Below, piece by piece: positions 13,274 to 16,267 of a stretch of DNA of 16,267 bases; position 1 is the first letter of the stretch, and each line of letters starts with the position of its first letter. Where the stretch lies: contig DHWY01000002.1 of the NCBI GenBank assembly GCA_002413425.1, forward strand, positions 60,172-76,438, read 5' to 3'. Source of the DNA: Candidatus Saccharibacteria bacterium UBA5170 (GTDB lineage Bacteria > Patescibacteriota > Saccharimonadia > Saccharimonadales > Saccharimonadaceae). The notes under the pieces were generated by a model. The model searched no databases. It had not been told where the DNA came from and worked only from the letters and a program-made list of their open reading frames with translations. Made by a program: the position numbers and the translations under genes.

Positions 13274-14647
13274 TTAGTCCTTCTTGTCCGCGAGTGTACC
13301 GCTCACCATGTAAAACCACGATTCGGGCTTGTCGTCGTACTTACCGGCGAGGATATCACCGAAGTCTCGGATGGTGTCCTCTAGCTTAACGTAGGTACCC
13401 TTGTTACCAGTGAACTTTTCTGCCACGTAGAATGGTTGCGACAGATACCGCTGGGTACGACGAGCGCGGGCCACGATTTGCTTTTGGTCGTCAGATAGTT
13501 CTTCCATACCAAGAATAGCAATGATGTCCTGTAGCTCTTTGTACTGCTGCAGGATACGCTGAACTTCGCGAGCGACGCGATAGTGCTCTTCTCCTACGAC
13601 CTCTGGGTCGAGGCTCGTCGAATTACTGTCGAGCACATCCACAGCGGGGTAAATACCAATCTCGGTCAAGGCTCGACTCATCACGATGGTTGCATCAAGG
13701 TGGGCAAAGGTCGTGGCCGGCGCTGGGTCAGTCAGGTCATCGGCAGGGACATAAACGGCTTGAACTGACGTAATTGAACCTTTTTTGGTGCTGGTAATAC
13801 GTTCTTGCAAGGCACCCATTTCTTGTTGCAAGTTCGGCTGATAACCAGCCGCGCTCGGCAAGCGACCTAGCAGGGCTGATACTTCAGCACCAGCTTGGGT
13901 GTAACGATAAATATTGTCAATAAACAGCAAGACGTCTTTACCTTCATCACGGAATGTTTCGGCCATCGCGAGACCAGACAGAGCAACGCGCAAACGCGCT
14001 CCAGGCGGTTCGTTCATCTGGCCGAAGACGAGACTCGTTTTACCAAGTACGCCGGCTTCTTGCATCTCGTAGTACAGGTCATTACCTTCACGGGTACGTT
14101 CACCAACACCAGCAAAGACCGAGTTACCGCTATGGAATTTGGCGATATTGTTAATTAGTTCCGTAATAAGCACTGTTTTACCAACGCCGGCGCCGGCGAA
14201 CAATCCGACTTTACCGCCTTTTGTAACAGGTGCGATAAGGTCAACAACTTTGATACCAGTTTCTAGAATCTCGGTTTTGTTTGATTGCTCGGAAAGTGGG
14301 GGAGGGTCGCGGTGGATTGACGCGCGTTTACCCATCAAAGCTGGCTTGCCATCGATTGGATCACCAACCACGTTGAACATGCGTCCCTGAGTCGCTTCGC
14401 CCACTGGCACGCTAATTGGTGCACCAGTGTTCGTCACACTGTCACCGCGCTTCAAACCATCGGTACCGGCCAGGGCAATCGCCCGAACCGTTCGTTCGTC
14501 AAGGTGCTGCGCGACTTCAAGCGTCAAAGTGCCCCCGTTATGCTTCATTTGCAACGCGTAATAGATGGCCGGAAGCTTGTCCGTAAACTCAACGTCAACG
14601 ACGACTCCGACAACCTGTGTAATTTTTCCTGTATTTTCTTTATTCAT
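13274..14647 (-). CDS. atpD: F-type ATP synthase beta subunit
   Basis: The 457-residue catalytic subunit of F1 has a Walker A GAGVGKT (152-158), GERTREG (182-188, with catalytic Glu183), Walker B LLFIDNIYRY (241-249; most bacteria have FIDNIFRF), the SALLGRLPSAAGYQP loop (257-271), and MEELSDD (381-387), which corresponds to the DELSEED lever that drives gamma. Length and motif spacing are normal, so the enzyme should be active. It follows atpG by 11 nt with GGGAG as Shine-Dalgarno site. Together with alpha, gamma and epsilon it forms the soluble F1 head on the cytoplasmic face of the membrane. Confidence 0.97.
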   Translation of the reverse strand: MNKENTGKITQVVGVVVDVEFTDKLPAIYYALQMKHNGGTLTLEVAQHLDERTVRAIALAGTDGLKRGDSVTNTGAPISVPVGEATQGRMFNVVGDPIDGKPALMGKRASIHRDPPPLSEQSNKTEILETGIKVVDLIAPVTKGGKVGLFAGAGVGKTVLITELINNIAKFHSGNSVFAGVGERTREGNDLYYEMQEAGVLGKTSLVFGQMNEPPGARLRVALSGLAMAETFRDEGKDVLLFIDNIYRYTQAGAEVSALLGRLPSAAGYQPNLQQEMGALQERITSTKKGSITSVQAVYVPADDLTDPAPATTFAHLDATIVMSRALTEIGIYPAVDVLDSNSTSLDPEVVGEEHYRVAREVQRILQQYKELQDIIAILGMEELSDDQKQIVARARRTQRYLSQPFYVAEKFTGNKGTYVKLEDTIRDFGDILAGKYDDKPESWFYMVSGTLADKKD

Positions 14648-14658
14648 CTACGTCTCCC

Positions 14659-15528
14659 TTATTCGTTAAGCGCTTCAACGCCGCCACTAATTTCTGCTAA
14701 TTCTTCGGTAATCGCACCTTGACGAGCTTTATTCATTTCAAGCGTCAAATCGTCCGCCAAGTCCGATGCATTATCGGTCGCATTCTTCATCGCTAGCATG
14801 CGCATACTGTGTTCACTGGCCCTGGCATCAAGCAGCGCCTGAAAAATCTGTGCGCCAACCAATCGATAGGCAATACCGTCCAGCACTTCTTCGGTACTGG
14901 GCTCGTAAGTCGCATCAGACGCCACGCCAGGCTCATCAGCCGCTTTAAACCCCGCCGGTAAAACACGCAGAACGCGCGCTTGTTGGTTAATGCTACTAAC
15001 AAAATGTGTGTAGATGATATCGACAGCATCAACCTCGCCACTGGTAAATTTCAGCCTGGCGCTATCTAAAATTGCATGAAGCTCACGTCCATCTGGCTGA
15101 TCTGGTAAGTTTTCATAGACACCCAATACCTGTGTATCCTTGATGCGAGCGACAAACTGCGCCGTCTTACGACCGATAGCAATCGTGGTATTTTTCACTT
15201 TCGTGGCGTCGTCAATACGGAGCTGCTCGATATAGGTTTTGACGATATTACTGTTGTAGGCGCCGGCCAGCCCTTTATCGGACGCAATCACAATCAGCAA
15301 TCTGGTTTTAACGGTACGCTTCGCAAAAAACGGATGGCGGGCGACGGACGTGTGTTTGGAAAGTGCCGTCAGAAGTTCGCGAGCCGCCAGCGTATAGGGC
15401 GCGGACGCCTTAGTTGCTTCCTGGGCGCGGCGCATCTTACTGGCTGCGACTAACTGCATCGCCTTCGTAATCTGCTTGGTATTTTTTACCGAGCGAATCC
15501 GAGACTTTAATACTTGAGTTGATGCCAT
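14659..15528 (-). CDS. atpG: F-type ATP synthase gamma subunit
   Basis: The 289-residue central rotor shaft of F1. The N-terminal coiled-coil helix is canonical (MASTQVLKSRIRSVKNTKQI, then TKAMQLVAASKMRRAQ). The middle Rossmann-like domain includes IVIASDKGLAGAYNSNIVK. The C-terminal helix SEHSMRMLAMKNATDNASDL followed by RQGAITEELAEISGGVEAL pairs with the first helix. Only 3 nt separate it from the atpA stop. GAGG at the atpA end, about 11 nt from the ATG, is a poor Shine-Dalgarno site, so translational coupling is likely. Confidence 0.96.
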   Translation of the reverse strand: MASTQVLKSRIRSVKNTKQITKAMQLVAASKMRRAQEATKASAPYTLAARELLTALSKHTSVARHPFFAKRTVKTRLLIVIASDKGLAGAYNSNIVKTYIEQLRIDDATKVKNTTIAIGRKTAQFVARIKDTQVLGVYENLPDQPDGRELHAILDSARLKFTSGEVDAVDIIYTHFVSSINQQARVLRVLPAGFKAADEPGVASDATYEPSTEEVLDGIAYRLVGAQIFQALLDARASEHSMRMLAMKNATDNASDLADDLTLEMNKARQGAITEELAEISGGVEALNE

Positions 15529-15531
15529 GAG

Positions 15532-16267
15532 CTATTTTTCCTCAAATCCCTTTGCCACTGCTTTGGCTACTTTTTCAATAGCTTTCGTTTGACTATCAGA
15601 CGGCTTGTCGCCCTTACCAAGTTCGCGCATATCGTCTTTATGCTCTGCCCATAATTTAGTCAATAAAGCCGTTTGAGCTTTTTTGATTTGGGCTGGTAGA
15701 ATGTGATCAAATAAACCATTCGTGACGGCATAAATACTGGCGACTTGTTCCCAGATGCTAGCTGGCTGGTACTGAGGCTGTTTGAGCAGCTCCGTCAGTC
15801 GCTGACCTCTGTCAATTTGAGCTTTTGTCGCATCGTCCAAGTCGCTACCAAATTGGGCAAAACTAGCAAGTTCACGAAACTGCGACAGGCCAAGCTTGAG
15901 GTTGCTACTGACCGATTTGACGGCCTTGGTTTGAGCGGCTCCACCAACACGACTGACCGATAGACCGGCCGAAATAGCCGGACGGATACCTTGGTAAAAC
16001 AAATCGGTTTCAAGGAAAATCTGGCCGTCAGTAATCGAAATAACGTTGGTAGGGATGTACGCGCTGATGTCACCGGCTTGCGTCTCGATAATAGGCAGGG
16101 CGGTCAGCGAACCGGCACCAAGCTCATCGCTTAACTTGGCTGAACGCTCAAGTAGGCGAGAGTGGAGGTAAAAGACGTCGCCTGGGTAGGCTTCGCGTCC
16201 TGGTGGACGACGGAGAAGGAGCGACATTTGGCGGTAGGCGACGGCATGCTTTGTCAGGTCATCATAA
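15532..16267 (-). CDS. atpA: F-type ATP synthase alpha subunit (5' part beyond right edge)
   Basis: The last 244 residues are visible, entering the window as YDDLTKHAVAYRQMSLLLRR. This is the C-terminal half of the non-catalytic alpha subunit: PPGREAYPGDVFYLHSRLLE, the segment TDGQIFLETDLFYQGIRPAI, and SVSRVGGAAQTKAVK, whose Arg reaches into the catalytic site as the arginine finger. A helical C-terminal domain ends GFEEK. The Walker A part and the start lie outside the window. The methionine at 16227 is internal and is not a start. The order atpA-atpG-atpD-atpC is the standard one. Confidence 0.96.
   Translation of the reverse strand, partial: YDDLTKHAVAYRQMSLLLRRPPGREAYPGDVFYLHSRLLERSAKLSDELGAGSLTALPIIETQAGDISAYIPTNVISITDGQIFLETDLFYQGIRPAISAGLSVSRVGGAAQTKAVKSVSSNLKLGLSQFRELASFAQFGSDLDDATKAQIDRGQRLTELLKQPQYQPASIWEQVASIYAVTNGLFDHILPAQIKKAQTALLTKLWAEHKDDMRELGKGDKPSDSQTKAIEKVAKAVAKGFEEK

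Noticed and set aside
12841..13389. Open frames opposite atpC and the atpD end
   Set aside because: They are shadows of clear ATP synthase subunits on the minus strand.

Overview
The window looks like a chromosome segment of a Patescibacteria/CPR bacterium, most probably Candidatus Saccharibacteria (TM7). This is inferred from gene content and style: compact genes, standard stop codons including TGA (used by the tRNA-dihydrouridine synthase gene), an F-type ATP synthase, type IV pilins with very large distal parts, and mostly leaderless-looking starts. No rRNA is present to settle the taxonomy.

Layout, left to right. (1) A MazG-like nucleotide pyrophosphohydrolase runs off the left edge on the minus strand. 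(2) Positions 357-561 are a hairpin-rich stretch holding two displaced fragments of a tRNA-Gln 3' half, followed by an intact minus-strand tRNA-Gln(CUG) and its terminator. (3) On the plus strand is a TrmA/RlmD-family RNA m5U methyltransferase that lacks the Fe-S cysteines. (4) A surface cluster follows: a 733-residue type IV pilin whose distal part is a seven-repeat RCC1 propeller, a small membrane-anchored helical protein, a second pilin carrying FnIII-like domains, and a membrane-anchored extracytoplasmic protein. (5) A minus-strand hypothetical gene has a probable 1-nt frameshift in an A6 run. (6) A UvrD-family helicase carries a C-terminal PD-(D/E)XK nuclease. (7) Positions 11164-11863 have no long gene. 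They hold a near-consensus sigma70 promoter, a set of long perfect inverted repeats, and a 50-codon gene behind a full-length Shine-Dalgarno sequence. I read this as a candidate large structured RNA or small inverted-repeat-bounded element. (8) A tRNA-dihydrouridine synthase (plus) converges on the distal end of the ATP synthase operon (minus: atpA partial, atpG, atpD, atpC).

Two themes tie the window together. First, lead genes (mazG-like, rlmD-like, both pilins, the 7765 gene, the helicase, dus) each have a -10 element, often an extended -10 TGnTACAAT, only about 6-10 nt before the start codon. That predicts leaderless or nearly leaderless mRNAs, whereas downstream operon genes (atpD, the 6408 gene) use Shine-Dalgarno sites. 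Second, the pilin cluster looks modular: a near-duplicate pilin module of about 155 residues is joined to different adhesin-like distal domains.

The strongest candidate for something undescribed is the 11.2-11.8 kb region. The RCC1-propeller pilin is second.
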